Below are positions 31,286 through 40,195 of a stretch of 64,000 nt of DNA, one piece after another. Source of the DNA: Candidatus Thalassospirochaeta sargassi (GTDB lineage Bacteria > Spirochaetota > Spirochaetia > UBA9216). Where the stretch lies: contig JAQQAL010000010.1 of assembly GCA_028532855.1 (NCBI GenBank), forward strand, positions 1 through 64,000, read 5' to 3'. Every line of letters starts with the position of its first letter. The first letter of the stretch is position 1. Both the position numbers and the translations under genes were made by a program. The notes beneath the pieces are model-generated. The model worked only from the letters and a program-made list of their open reading frames with translations. It had not been told where the DNA came from and searched no databases.

Positions 31286-34105
31286 GTGTTTTTAAAAAGC
31301 GTTGAGATTTTCGGTTTCAAGTCATTCGCCGACAGAACAGTAATAGAATTCTCTGAAGGGATATCAGCCCTCCTTGGCCCCAACGGCTGTGGAAAAAGTA
31401 ATGTAGTAGATTCAATAAAATGGGTGCTCGGAGAACAGTCGTCCAAAACGCTTCGTGCTGAAAAGATGGAAGATGTAATCTTTAATGGTACGGAAAACCG
31501 GAAAGCATTGAATGTTGCCGAGGTGACACTGCTTATTTCCAATGAAGCCGGAATTTTAGAACTTGATATTCCCGAGATATCTGTAAAGCGCCGACTCTAC
31601 AGATCGGGAGATAGTGAATACTTTATCAATAATACGCAGGTCAGGCTTAAAGAGCTGCGGGAGCTGTTTTTTGATACAGGAATAGGAAAAACCTCATACT
31701 CGATAATGGAACAGGGCAAGATAGATCAGATTCTCTCTAACAAGCCGGAAGAACGTCGGTATCTTTTTGAAGAAGCAGCCGGGATAACAAAGTATAAAAT
31801 GCGCGGTGCTGAAGCTGAGAGAAAACTTGCGCGCACTGAAGAGAATATGCGTCAGGTCGAGAGTATACTGAGTGAGGTGAAAAGATCGCATGACAGCCTC
31901 AAGATACAGGCTGATAAAACAATAAAGTATCGTGAGCTTAAAAACCTCGTCTTTGATGCAGAGCTGGATCTGCAGTTGTTGAAGCTCAGGGGAATACTTG
32001 AATCTTCCAACAAGGCTGATGAAAAGCTTAAGACCCGCGAAGAAGATAAAAAGAAGCTCACGGACGAAATAGATAATATAAACGAATCGCTTGAAGAAAA
32101 TCTTGATCTTGTTAACAATATGGAATCGGATCTTATTGAAAGCCAGAAGGAACTCTATGGTATTGATCTTGAGAAGACAGGGAAAGAAAGTCAGGAGCGG
32201 ATGCTTTCAGAACGCAGGGTTGAAATAACCAAGCAGGCTGAAAGCTGCATTGCCCGTGAGAAAAATCTTAATGCAAGAATTGAAGCGGTTAATAACCAGA
32301 TAAAAGAACGTAATAATGAGCTTAAGGAATCTGCGAAGCGGGTTAAAGAAACTGAAATAAATATTGAAGGCTTTGAAAAAAGCATAGAAACTGCCGCTGC
32401 AAGGATTTCAGAGAATGAAAAATCCATTACAGATGCCGAGCGTAGAGCTGATGACGGTGAAAACACTCAGGTTGAACTTCAGGATGAGTTGCGACAGATA
32501 ACGGATGACATAGTTAACCAGCTTGATACCAGACTGAAAGAAACCGGGTATTCTCTGAGCGAGCGAAAGCAGGCCGAAGAGAGATTTAATTCACTGCTTG
32601 AGAAACTTCGTATTCACCTGGAGGGTAAGAAAAACTTCTTTGATGATGCAGCTAAGACATCTGTTTACAGTGAGGAACCTGCCAGGCTGGTTGAGGCTGC
32701 TCTGTCATCGGTTTCTGAGGGGGTTTCGAGGATAGAGGATATCAGGACAGCGTTTAATGAATATAAGGAAACTATTCCCGCCTTTATTGATGAATTTCTT
32801 GCACCTGAGGGCATTATTGTAAAGAAACGTGATATTGACAACAGGCTTGAAGAAAACCGTAGTATGATTCAGTCCATGCGTGAAAAAGCCAGGGAACTCC
32901 GGGAGGAAAACAAGGCCCTCAATAAGAAGATTGATGAGTACCGGAAAACCCTTGAAGATTTAAAGATGACAAAGGTCAGAATGGAATCCAAGCTTAATAC
33001 AGTTAGGGATGCGATAAAGCGTAATGAACGTGAATTAAGTGAGCAGCAGGGGCTTCTTGTAGAAAACCGAAACGATCTTGAGTCATGTAATTCAAGGCTT
33101 GAGAATATCGGTAAACAGCTTAAACAGATAGAAAAGGAAAAAGCTGAACTTCAAAAGAAGGAGCAGAAACTCCGGAAGGAACTCGAACGCCTTGAAAACG
33201 GTATATCAAAACGTAATGTTGATATGAAGAGCCGCGAGAAAAAACTTAAGACAAAAATGGAGAACCTCGGTAAAATTCAACAGCAGATAGAAATGCTGCG
33301 TATAGAAATATCAAACTTCAAGGTTGAGATTAAAAACGTATATGATAATTTCAGAGACAGACATTCACGGGATCTGTCTGATTACGATTCAAAGATGTAT
33401 GAGCTTCCCGGTGAAATAAAAGAATACAGGGAGAGACTGTCCAAAAAGAAGGATGAACTCAAGTCTCTCGGTTCGGTTAATCTTATGGCTCCCGAAGAAT
33501 ATGAAGAGGTCCGTGAGCGATATGAATTTCTTAATAATCAGATAACAGACCTTAATCAGGCTCGTGATGATCTGAAACAGATTACGGATCAGATTAGAAC
33601 TGAATCAACCGAACTCTTTATTGAGACTTATAATAATATAAGAAAGAATTTTCACATCATGTTCAGGCGGATGTTCGGCGGCGGACGGGCAGAGTTGAAG
33701 TTGATAGAGCCCGAACATGTACTCACATCAGGAATTGAAATTTATGCTCAGCCTCCTGGGAAGAAGCTTGAAAACATAGCGCTTCTATCAGGTGGTGAGC
33801 GATCATTGACTGCAGTTGCCATGCTATTCGCTACATACATGGTTAAGCCGTCGCCTTTCTGTATCCTTGATGAGATTGATGCGGCCCTGGACGAGGCTAA
33901 CGTCGGCCGGTTTGTAAATACTCTTGTTGAGTTCGGGAAAAAATCACAGTTTATTGTTATTACACATAATAAAAAAACCGTTACAGGTGCTGGTGCGATG
34001 CTGGGTGTAACGATGGAAGAATCGGGCGTTTCAAAGGCTGTTTCGATACGTCTTGATAATACAAATGAAAAATCTCCTGACCAGGAGGAGGCCGGCGTAA
34101 GATGA
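31286..34105 (+). CDS. smc: Chromosome segregation protein SMC, short form
   Basis: 939 residues, shorter than the usual 1150-1190. The N-terminal ATPase half has FGFKSFADRTVIEF and Walker A GPNGCGKS (31-38). Long coiled coils follow (about 165-440 and 520-770). The C-terminal half has the signature LSGGERS (near 835), Walker B CILDEIDAALD and FIVITHNKKT. The middle (440-520) does not show the conserved glycines and GRxTFLPL of the standard hinge. GTG start behind GGAG. It begins the long rightward run; ScpA/ScpB are not in the window. Confidence 0.93.
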   Translation: MFLKSVEIFGFKSFADRTVIEFSEGISALLGPNGCGKSNVVDSIKWVLGEQSSKTLRAEKMEDVIFNGTENRKALNVAEVTLLISNEAGILELDIPEISVKRRLYRSGDSEYFINNTQVRLKELRELFFDTGIGKTSYSIMEQGKIDQILSNKPEERRYLFEEAAGITKYKMRGAEAERKLARTEENMRQVESILSEVKRSHDSLKIQADKTIKYRELKNLVFDAELDLQLLKLRGILESSNKADEKLKTREEDKKKLTDEIDNINESLEENLDLVNNMESDLIESQKELYGIDLEKTGKESQERMLSERRVEITKQAESCIAREKNLNARIEAVNNQIKERNNELKESAKRVKETEINIEGFEKSIETAAARISENEKSITDAERRADDGENTQVELQDELRQITDDIVNQLDTRLKETGYSLSERKQAEERFNSLLEKLRIHLEGKKNFFDDAAKTSVYSEEPARLVEAALSSVSEGVSRIEDIRTAFNEYKETIPAFIDEFLAPEGIIVKKRDIDNRLEENRSMIQSMREKARELREENKALNKKIDEYRKTLEDLKMTKVRMESKLNTVRDAIKRNERELSEQQGLLVENRNDLESCNSRLENIGKQLKQIEKEKAELQKKEQKLRKELERLENGISKRNVDMKSREKKLKTKMENLGKIQQQIEMLRIEISNFKVEIKNVYDNFRDRHSRDLSDYDSKMYELPGEIKEYRERLSKKKDELKSLGSVNLMAPEEYEEVRERYEFLNNQITDLNQARDDLKQITDQIRTESTELFIETYNNIRKNFHIMFRRMFGGGRAELKLIEPEHVLTSGIEIYAQPPGKKLENIALLSGGERSLTAVAMLFATYMVKPSPFCILDEIDAALDEANVGRFVNTLVEFGKKSQFIVITHNKKTVTGAGAMLGVTMEESGVSKAVSIRLDNTNEKSPDQEEAGVR

Positions 34106-34536
34106 AATTACCGAACCTGAAGGAGTTGTTTTCATCTCTCGGCGAGAGCCTTGCCAGAGTGTTCAGTTTCAGCAGGAAAGAAGTAGTTGTAATCATATCG
34201 GTAATATCCGCTGTTCTGATCGTATCCATGGTTTTTGCCGTAATTGTAGCCGGGGCAGGAAAAAGAAATAATGTTGCAGATACAAATAACTATTCAGGCT
34301 TTGACAGTTCGATAAGCTCTGCCGGCGGGGAACTTCCATTTTTATCTGATTTTATGATCGATGAGGACAGGCTGCAGGAGAGTTTTACCGGGCCTGTTTT
34401 TTCACGCGAAGGAAGGACTGTGTGGTCAGCTGAGGACATTGAAAAATACTGGATAGATCCTGCCGCTATAGCTGCAGAACACCTTAAAATAGAAAGTGAG
34501 AAAATTATACGGGATCTTTTTGCAGATGTTCCCTAA
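34102..34536 (+). CDS. Single-pass membrane protein of unknown function
   Basis: 144 residues overlapping the smc stop by 4 bases (ATGA). A basic, amphipathic first 30 residues precede one hydrophobic helix (about 29-51, EVVVIISVISAVLIVSMVFA), then a 90-residue acidic extracytoplasmic tail. No domain is recognised. Position between smc and an exported TPR-like protein suggests an envelope or division role, by context only. Confidence 0.7.
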   Translation: MKLPNLKELFSSLGESLARVFSFSRKEVVVIISVISAVLIVSMVFAVIVAGAGKRNNVADTNNYSGFDSSISSAGGELPFLSDFMIDEDRLQESFTGPVFSREGRTVWSAEDIEKYWIDPAAIAAEHLKIESEKIIRDLFADVP

Positions 34537-35473
34537 GCTTATTTTTGCGGTCGCTGCAGTTTTTATTTTAACAGTTCCGACGGTATGGGCTGATGCAACC
34601 GGTTCTACCGGAAAATCCTTTCTGGAGATATTATTCAATCAGGATGATGAAGATCCTGAAGTTATTGAATCTAAATCCGGAATTGGAATTGAAGCAGCTG
34701 ATATTTTTGAAGACCACGATGTGGAGCTTGAGACAGCTATAGATATGAAACAGGCTGCTGATGAAATTATTCACCCGGTACTTCATAAAACTGCTATACC
34801 CCGTGAATCATTTATTTTCTTTGTTGAGGGTGAGGGCTGGACTATAGAAGACTACAGCGATGCAGAAGGTTCACCTGCCATCGATTTGAGATATTCGGGG
34901 CGGGAATATATTGGTGGAAATACCTTTTTTACCTTCTACCCGTTTTCAGAAGGTCGTTATCTGATAAAATTAAGAAAAAACAATTACACATCAGGGGTAA
35001 CAGAGCGACAGGTTATAGAGGTTGATGTTAAGACATCTTCTCTTGTTGAAGATGTTTTTAATGATGCAACAGGGGATAACCCAGAGAGTGAAATTGAGGT
35101 TGAATTTGAGGCCGCTTCTGATGTTAAGGCCGGACCGGAGATGATTATTGAAGCGCCTGAGGCTGCTGAAGCTGCGGAGCCGATTGAAACGGCAATTGAT
35201 ATCGCGGTTGCAGCTGACGCTGAAGAAACGGCAAGCTGTATGGATAAGGTTGAGCAGCTTGAAGAACTGCTGGAAGCGGGCAGCGGAAATGCTGCAGATG
35301 AACTGCTGTTCGAGTTAGCGGGCATCTATGAAACCTGTCCTGAAATACGTGATGAGCGCAAGGCTGTAGAATATTACAAAATCATTGTAGATAATTATCC
35401 AATAAGCAATTACTGGGCAGAGGCAAAAGCTAAAATTATCTACCTTGAAAGAACTTACATCTATATTCGTTGA
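34526..35473 (+). CDS. Exported protein with C-terminal TPR-like helices
   Basis: 315 residues. Signal peptide about 1-22 (FAVAAVFILTVPTVWA). The middle contains a beta-rich domain (YIGGNTFFTFYPFSEGRYLIKL), then an Ala/Glu-rich linker, then TPR-like helices ending the protein (ERKAVEYYKIIVDNYPISNYW), as in BamD/YbgF-type lipoproteins. I use ATG 34526 because it starts the signal peptide directly and overlaps the preceding stop; GTG 34496 is possible. Function unknown. Confidence 0.7.
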   Translation: MFPKLIFAVAAVFILTVPTVWADATGSTGKSFLEILFNQDDEDPEVIESKSGIGIEAADIFEDHDVELETAIDMKQAADEIIHPVLHKTAIPRESFIFFVEGEGWTIEDYSDAEGSPAIDLRYSGREYIGGNTFFTFYPFSEGRYLIKLRKNNYTSGVTERQVIEVDVKTSSLVEDVFNDATGDNPESEIEVEFEAASDVKAGPEMIIEAPEAAEAAEPIETAIDIAVAADAEETASCMDKVEQLEELLEAGSGNAADELLFELAGIYETCPEIRDERKAVEYYKIIVDNYPISNYWAEAKAKIIYLERTYIYIR

Positions 35474-35483
35474 TGTTTCATTG

Positions 35484-35513
35484 TTGACATTTGATCCCGT
35501 TTCGGGGTATAAC
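35484..35513 (+). promoter_or_regulatory. Promoter of the ffh-rplS operon
   Basis: TTGACA, 18-base spacer, TATAAC, with a 25-base leader to the Shine-Dalgarno of ffh. Confidence 0.7.
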
Positions 35514-35544
35514 TGTTTGAAAATTTACCAAGGAGATAATGGAT

Positions 35545-36876
35545 ATGCTGGACAAAATTTCTACTACATTTAGCGACATCTTCAGACAGATTTCCGGCAA
35601 CGCCTCAATCTCTGAAAAAAATATAGATGAGGCAGTTGAACAGATAAAGCTGGCTCTGCTTGATGCTGATGTAAACCTGAGGGTTGTCAGGCGTTTTGTA
35701 AACCGAACCATCAGTGAGGCCAAGGGCGAAAAGGTACTGAAGGCTGTTAATCCCGGTCAGCAGTTTATAAAAATCGTTCACGACAGGATGGTACAGCTGC
35801 TTGGAGATGAACGCCAGGAGCTTAAACTGAAAGGACCTGATGTGCCGTCGGTCATTCTGATGATGGGGCTTCAGGGATCGGGTAAGACCACAAGTTCCGC
35901 CAAACTGGCTCTGAAACTGAAAAACGAAGGTCGAAAGCCTCTGCTTGTTGCAGCAGACCTTGTTCGACCAGCGGCCGTACAACAGCTGCATGTTCTTGGA
36001 GAACAGACAGGTGTTGACGTTTACAGTGAAGAAACAAAAGACCCTGTAAAGGTAGTTAAAAACGCCCTTAAAAAAGCGAAAAAGGAACAGTATAATGCTG
36101 TGATCCTTGATACGGCCGGACGAATGCATGTAGATGCTGAACTGATGGCTGAGATAAAGGCTGTTGCTGCTGCGGCGAAGCCCGATGAGACCCTCCTTGT
36201 CGCGGATTCAATGACCGGACAGCACGCTGTTGATATAGCGAAAGAGTTTGAAGAAACCGTAGGCATAAGCGGTGTAATTCTGAGTAAATTCGACTCAGAT
36301 GCCAGAGGCGGTGCTGCGCTTTCGCTTAAAACAATTACCGGAAAACCTATAAAGTTTATCGGAACCGGCGAAAAACTCGAAGATCTGGACGATTTTCATC
36401 CTGACAGGATTGCCAACCGGATACTCGGTATGGGCGATGTTGTCAGTTTGGTGGAAAAAGCCCAGGAAACCATCGAGGAAGAGGACGCAAAGAAGCTAGA
36501 GGAAAAGATGGCGAAAGCCACATTCACCCTCGAGGATTATCTTGATCAGTTTCAGCGTGTTAAAAAAATGGGCAGTATTAAGTCGCTTATTGACATGGTT
36601 CCCGGTGCTGCCGGGCAGATAAGCGAAGATGATATCGACGAGAATGAGATGAAGCGCGAAGAGGCGATAATCCTTTCGATGACTATACAGGAACGACGAA
36701 ATCATCGTATAATAGGCCCTTCCAGACGGAAGCGTATCGCTAAGGGGAGCGGTACAAATGTGTATGAAGTCAATCGTCTTTTGAAGAAGTTCGATAAAAT
36801 GCGTCTTATGATGAAGAAGATGACTAAGAACAAGAAATACCAGGCCAAACTCATGAGTCAGTTTGGCGGTGCATGA
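35545..36876 (+). CDS. ffh: Signal recognition particle protein Ffh
   Basis: The SRP54 GTPase that delivers nascent membrane proteins to FtsY. 443 residues: N domain (1-95), G domain with P-loop GLQGSGKTT near 107, DTAGRMH, LSKFDSDARGGAALS and the closing GTGEKLEDLDDFHPDR, then a Met-rich M domain (from about 325) with the SRP-RNA-binding SMTIQERR and GSGTNVYEVNRLLKKF. ATG 35545 is chosen because AGGAG lies 9 bases before it; ATG 35539 would be only 3 bases from it. It is first gene of a ribosome/tRNA operon. The SRP RNA gene is not in the window. Confidence 0.96.
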   Translation: MLDKISTTFSDIFRQISGNASISEKNIDEAVEQIKLALLDADVNLRVVRRFVNRTISEAKGEKVLKAVNPGQQFIKIVHDRMVQLLGDERQELKLKGPDVPSVILMMGLQGSGKTTSSAKLALKLKNEGRKPLLVAADLVRPAAVQQLHVLGEQTGVDVYSEETKDPVKVVKNALKKAKKEQYNAVILDTAGRMHVDAELMAEIKAVAAAAKPDETLLVADSMTGQHAVDIAKEFEETVGISGVILSKFDSDARGGAALSLKTITGKPIKFIGTGEKLEDLDDFHPDRIANRILGMGDVVSLVEKAQETIEEEDAKKLEEKMAKATFTLEDYLDQFQRVKKMGSIKSLIDMVPGAAGQISEDDIDENEMKREEAIILSMTIQERRNHRIIGPSRRKRIAKGSGTNVYEVNRLLKKFDKMRLMMKKMTKNKKYQAKLMSQFGGA

Positions 36877-36897
36877 TAAATCACACAGGAGGCTCGA

Positions 36898-37149
36898 GTG
36901 AGCACTAAAATCAGACTGAAAAGATTCGGTACAAAAAAGAGACCGTATTACAGAATTGTTGTAATGGATTCACGAACTGCACGCGACGGTAGAACTATTG
37001 AAGAAGTAGGATTCTATCATCCGATTGAGATTGAAGAAAAACAGCTTAACCTTAAGGAAGATAGAATTAAAGACTGGCTTGAGAAGGGCGCAAGACCATC
37101 CGACACAGTTAAAAAGCTTCTTAATAAAAGCAATATCTTCATCAAATAA
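36898..37149 (+). CDS. rpsP: 30S ribosomal protein bS16
   Basis: 83 residues with the classic opening [22 protein letters not shown], binding 16S rRNA in the 30S body. GTG start preceded by AGGAGG. It follows ffh by 21 bases in the widely conserved order ffh-rpsP-khpA-rimM-trmD-rplS. Confidence 0.97.
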   Translation: MSTKIRLKRFGTKKRPYYRIVVMDSRTARDGRTIEEVGFYHPIEIEEKQLNLKEDRIKDWLEKGARPSDTVKKLLNKSNIFIK

Positions 37150-37172
37150 CACAACCGATCAAGGAGAATAAG

Positions 37173-37406
37173 GTGGAAAAAGACCTTGTTGAATATATAG
37201 CAAAATCTTTGGTTGATGATCCTGCAGGTGTTGAAGTAAACATGATTGAGGGTGAAAAATCGACCATACTTGAGCTTAAGGTTGCCCCTGACGATATCGG
37301 AAAGGTTATTGGAAAACACGGCAGAATTGCAAAAGCCGTGAGGACTATTTTAAGCGCCTCGGCTACAAAAACCGGGAAGAGGATTGTACTGGAAATTCTC
37401 GACTAG
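37173..37406 (+). CDS. khpA: KH-domain RNA-binding protein KhpA
   Basis: 77 residues, one KH domain with the GXXG loop in [13 protein letters not shown]. In Gram-positives KhpA pairs with KhpB (Jag) to bind RNA and affect cell division; no khpB is in this window. GTG start behind AAGGAG. It abuts rimM directly. Confidence 0.95.
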   Translation: MEKDLVEYIAKSLVDDPAGVEVNMIEGEKSTILELKVAPDDIGKVIGKHGRIAKAVRTILSASATKTGKRIVLEILD

Positions 37407-37910
37407 ATGAATAAGTTAGCTATAGGTAAGGTCCGGACATCAGTTGGTGTTCGAGGTTACTTTAAAGTGCTTAGTTTCTCCGGTGAGGCTGCGCACTTCA
37501 AGAAATTGAAGGGGCAGGTTGTCGAGATAAGGCTTAACAGCCGGACAAGACATCTCGCTGTTGAAGATGTCAAAATGAGCGGTTCCAATATAACCATGAA
37601 GGTTGCCGGGATCGACAGTCCTGAAGAAGCTAAAAAGCTTTCCGGTTGGGAACTTTTTGTCGAAAGAAACAAGGCGGCTGAACTTAAGAAGGATGAGTTT
37701 TATCTCGCCGACTTATGTAAATGTAAACTTGTTTTCAACGGTGAAACAGTCGGAAACGTAAAAGGTGTAAGCGGAAATGCCGTATCAGATCTGCTTGAGG
37801 TTGATCTGGACGGAAAGATCAGGTTGATACCCTTTCTAAACAGATATATCGGTGATGTGGATATTAAGAATGGAACAATCGAACTTTTGGAAGGATGGCT
37901 TCTTGAATGA
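37407..37910 (+). CDS. rimM: 16S rRNA processing protein RimM
   Basis: 167 residues. N-terminal RimM beta-barrel (IGKVRTSVGVRGYFKV, 5-20; then ELFVERNKAAELKKDEFYLADL) and a PRC-barrel C-terminus (GNVKGVSGNAVSDLLEV ... PFLNRYIGDVDI). It binds ribosomal protein uS19 during 30S head assembly. It starts at the base after the khpA stop and overlaps trmD by 4 bases. Confidence 0.95.
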   Translation: MNKLAIGKVRTSVGVRGYFKVLSFSGEAAHFKKLKGQVVEIRLNSRTRHLAVEDVKMSGSNITMKVAGIDSPEEAKKLSGWELFVERNKAAELKKDEFYLADLCKCKLVFNGETVGNVKGVSGNAVSDLLEVDLDGKIRLIPFLNRYIGDVDIKNGTIELLEGWLLE

Positions 37911-38620
37911 AGTTCACTGTACTAAGCCTGTTTCCGGAGATACTGCAGGGCTTCTTTGACAGTTCAATTATGGCTAAAGCGGTAGAACGTGGAACCATCG
38001 ATTATGAACTGATTAATATCAGAGATTTTGCTTTCGATAAACATAGAACTTGTGATGATGCCCCTTATGGCGGCGGTGCAGGTATGGTAATGAAGGCAGA
38101 ACCTGTTGCGATGGCTCTTGAGTCGGTGAAATCAGCGGGAAAAAAGACGGTGTATATGTCGCCGTCGGGGAAATTGTTCAATCAGAAAGCCGCTGCTGAG
38201 CTGGCTGATGAACAGGAAATTGTTATTCTCTGCGGTCGCTATGAAGGGGTTGATCAGAGGATAATTGATACGTATATTGATACGGAGATTTCTATAGGCG
38301 ATTATGTTTTGTCATCAGGCGAAACTGCGGCGCTTGTAGTGATTGATGCGGTATATCGTCTGGTTGACGGTGTAATAAACAGCGAATCACTGGAAGAGGA
38401 AAGTTTTTCCGGCGGTCTGCTTGAATATCCGCATTATACAAGACCTGAAGTATTTCAGGGATTGAAGGTCCCGGACATACTGTTGTCCGGCCATCATGCC
38501 AGAATCCAGGAATGGAGGCATGAGAAAAGCCTGGAAAAAACCAGGAAAAACAGACCTGACCTCTTGTCGCGTGAGACAACGTCTGGATATGAAACGGAGG
38601 ATCAAGATGGACTTGATTAA
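37907..38620 (+). CDS. trmD: tRNA (guanine-37-N1) methyltransferase TrmD
   Basis: A SPOUT methyltransferase that makes m1G37 next to the anticodon and prevents frameshifts. 237 residues. Family motifs: [37 protein letters not shown], and the trefoil-knot stretch [17 protein letters not shown]. The usual order within the operon is kept. Its last 14 bases overlap the rplS start. Confidence 0.96.
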   Translation: MKFTVLSLFPEILQGFFDSSIMAKAVERGTIDYELINIRDFAFDKHRTCDDAPYGGGAGMVMKAEPVAMALESVKSAGKKTVYMSPSGKLFNQKAAAELADEQEIVILCGRYEGVDQRIIDTYIDTEISIGDYVLSSGETAALVVIDAVYRLVDGVINSESLEEESFSGGLLEYPHYTRPEVFQGLKVPDILLSGHHARIQEWRHEKSLEKTRKNRPDLLSRETTSGYETEDQDGLD

Positions 38621-38963
38621 AGCAATTGAAGCTGAACAGATTAAAGAAGAAATCGCTGATTTCAATGTTGGTGATACTGTAAAGGTACACTACAAGATAG
38701 TTGAAGGACAGACCGAGCGTGTGCAGGTTTACGAAGGTCTTGTTATTGCAATCAATAACGCTAGCTCGAGAAAAACTGTTACGGTTAGAAAGATTTCTTA
38801 CGGTGTTGGTGTAGAAAGAATTTTCCCTATTCACTCACCCAAGATTGATAAGATCGAGGTTATGAGACGCGGTAGGGTAAGACGTGCAAAACTTTACTAC
38901 ATCAGAGACAGAGTAGGAAAGGCCGCAAAGGTTAAAGAACTTATCAGAAAAAAAGCAAAATAA
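38607..38963 (+). CDS. rplS: 50S ribosomal protein bL19
   Basis: 118 residues, normal length (start [11 protein letters not shown]; core [33 protein letters not shown]). The open frame extends 111 bases upstream, but GGAGG stands 6 bases before ATG 38607 and homologous sequence begins there, so the start lies inside trmD's end. Confidence 0.96.
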   Translation: MDLIKAIEAEQIKEEIADFNVGDTVKVHYKIVEGQTERVQVYEGLVIAINNASSRKTVTVRKISYGVGVERIFPIHSPKIDKIEVMRRGRVRRAKLYYIRDRVGKAAKVKELIRKKAK

Positions 38964-38966
38964 AAA

Positions 38967-39929
38967 TTGAGAACTGCCTTTTTAGGAGTTAACAATACAA
39001 TTCTTCATAAAGCCGGATTGGGAAATATCCGATCCGGTGATATACTTACTGTTAAAATCATAGAAAATAATAACGGACTCATTAAAGCCTCATTATTGGG
39101 AAAAACAATGTTGTTGAAGGGACCGGACAATCTCCAGGTCGATTCTGTACACAGGGTAAAAGCATTGTGGAATACAGAAATTCTCCAGTTGAACCTTCTG
39201 GACAGTAAAAGCCGCGTATCTGAACTGTTTGACATGTCAGCTAGTCTAAAAGGTGCATCAGACCATTTTGCTAGTATGCTTTTTGCTGCTGCAAAAAGAG
39301 CCGGCCTGCATTTGAAAGATGAAAATGTAAACATCCTTAAACGCTTGATTAGGAAAAAGACTAATCTTGATGTTGAAAAATCACGTATTGCTTCAGAAGC
39401 GGTAAAAAAGGGACTTTCACCGGATGAGCTGCTTATGATTTTTGAGGGAACAGATTCTGAAAGTGAAAACAGGCAAAATAAGGAAAAAACCCTTCTTTTC
39501 AATCATTTAAAAAGTAATGATGAACTATGGTTTGTTGTACCGTACAATTTCAGTGGAGGCTTCTCAGAGACGGAGTCTTCGGATCAGGATTTATCCTTGA
39601 ATGGAAGTATAAGAATCAGAAAAGAAATGAAAACAGGGAAAATATCGCTTGCGGTTATAGAAACCAGGATAGAAAACAAACGTATATATTTTATGATAAA
39701 GGATTTTAATAACAAACACGCCGCTATGAAAATTTTCAGTGACGGCATACTTGATAAAAGTACTAAAAAAGCAATAAGAGAGGAGCTTCCGAAAATTCTC
39801 GGTAACCTCCCGATCAAATTTGACGATAATATAATTGAGGACTGCTTTGAAGATAGAGCTGATGGTTCAGGATTTGACGGCTTCTCATACAGTGACTTCT
39901 CCGCCGAAGGCGTAGAGGAGATTGTATGA
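38967..39929 (+). CDS. YlqG/FliK-like protein
   Basis: 320 residues with a C-terminal third (about 195-285) reading like the FliK hook-length C-terminal fold (WFVVPYNFSG ... GSIRIRKEMKTGKISLAVIETRIENKRIYFMI). In Bacillus the gene ylqG, encoding a FliK-like protein, sits beside ylqH (FlhB-tail protein) near rnhB and rplS, as here. TTG start 3 bases after the rplS stop, no Shine-Dalgarno, so it is probably coupled. The FliK link is by fold pattern and context. Confidence 0.6.
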   Translation: MRTAFLGVNNTILHKAGLGNIRSGDILTVKIIENNNGLIKASLLGKTMLLKGPDNLQVDSVHRVKALWNTEILQLNLLDSKSRVSELFDMSASLKGASDHFASMLFAAAKRAGLHLKDENVNILKRLIRKKTNLDVEKSRIASEAVKKGLSPDELLMIFEGTDSESENRQNKEKTLLFNHLKSNDELWFVVPYNFSGGFSETESSDQDLSLNGSIRIRKEMKTGKISLAVIETRIENKRIYFMIKDFNNKHAAMKIFSDGILDKSTKKAIREELPKILGNLPIKFDDNIIEDCFEDRADGSGFDGFSYSDFSAEGVEEIV

Positions 39930-40195
39930 CAGGCGCAGAAAAATCTGTTAGCAAGGCTGTTGTTTTAAAATATCTAAAAGCTTTGCCTGCCCCCTTTATT
40001 GTTTGTAAAGGACGGAATAAACTGGCTGAAAGGATAAAACGAATTGCAGAGGAGAATGATGTAGAGATAGTTCGTAAGGATGAACTTGCTGATAACCTTT
40101 ATGAGTTTGAAGAGGGGGATTATATTCCTGAAGAACTCTACGAGGTTACTGCCGGTATTCTTGCGTTTGTTTATAATCTGCAGAAGAAAAAATGA
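39926..40195 (+). CDS. FlhB cytoplasmic-tail homologue (YlqH-like)
   Basis: 89 residues matching the cytoplasmic domain of FlhB/YscU export-switch proteins (SKAVVLKYLKALPAPFIVCKGRNKLAERI ... DELADNLYEFEEGDYIPEELYEVTAGILAFVY). The NPTH autocleavage site of full FlhB is missing, as is the membrane domain. Such stand-alone tails can substitute for the cleaved part of FlhB in some bacteria. It overlaps the FliK-like gene and the HD-GYP gene by 4 bases each. Confidence 0.82.
   Translation: MTGAEKSVSKAVVLKYLKALPAPFIVCKGRNKLAERIKRIAEENDVEIVRKDELADNLYEFEEGDYIPEELYEVTAGILAFVYNLQKKK

Noticed and set aside
35605-36266. Long frames antisense to ffh (35605-36129, 35852-36037, 36021-36266)
   Set aside because: Shadows of a strongly conserved gene; no start signals.
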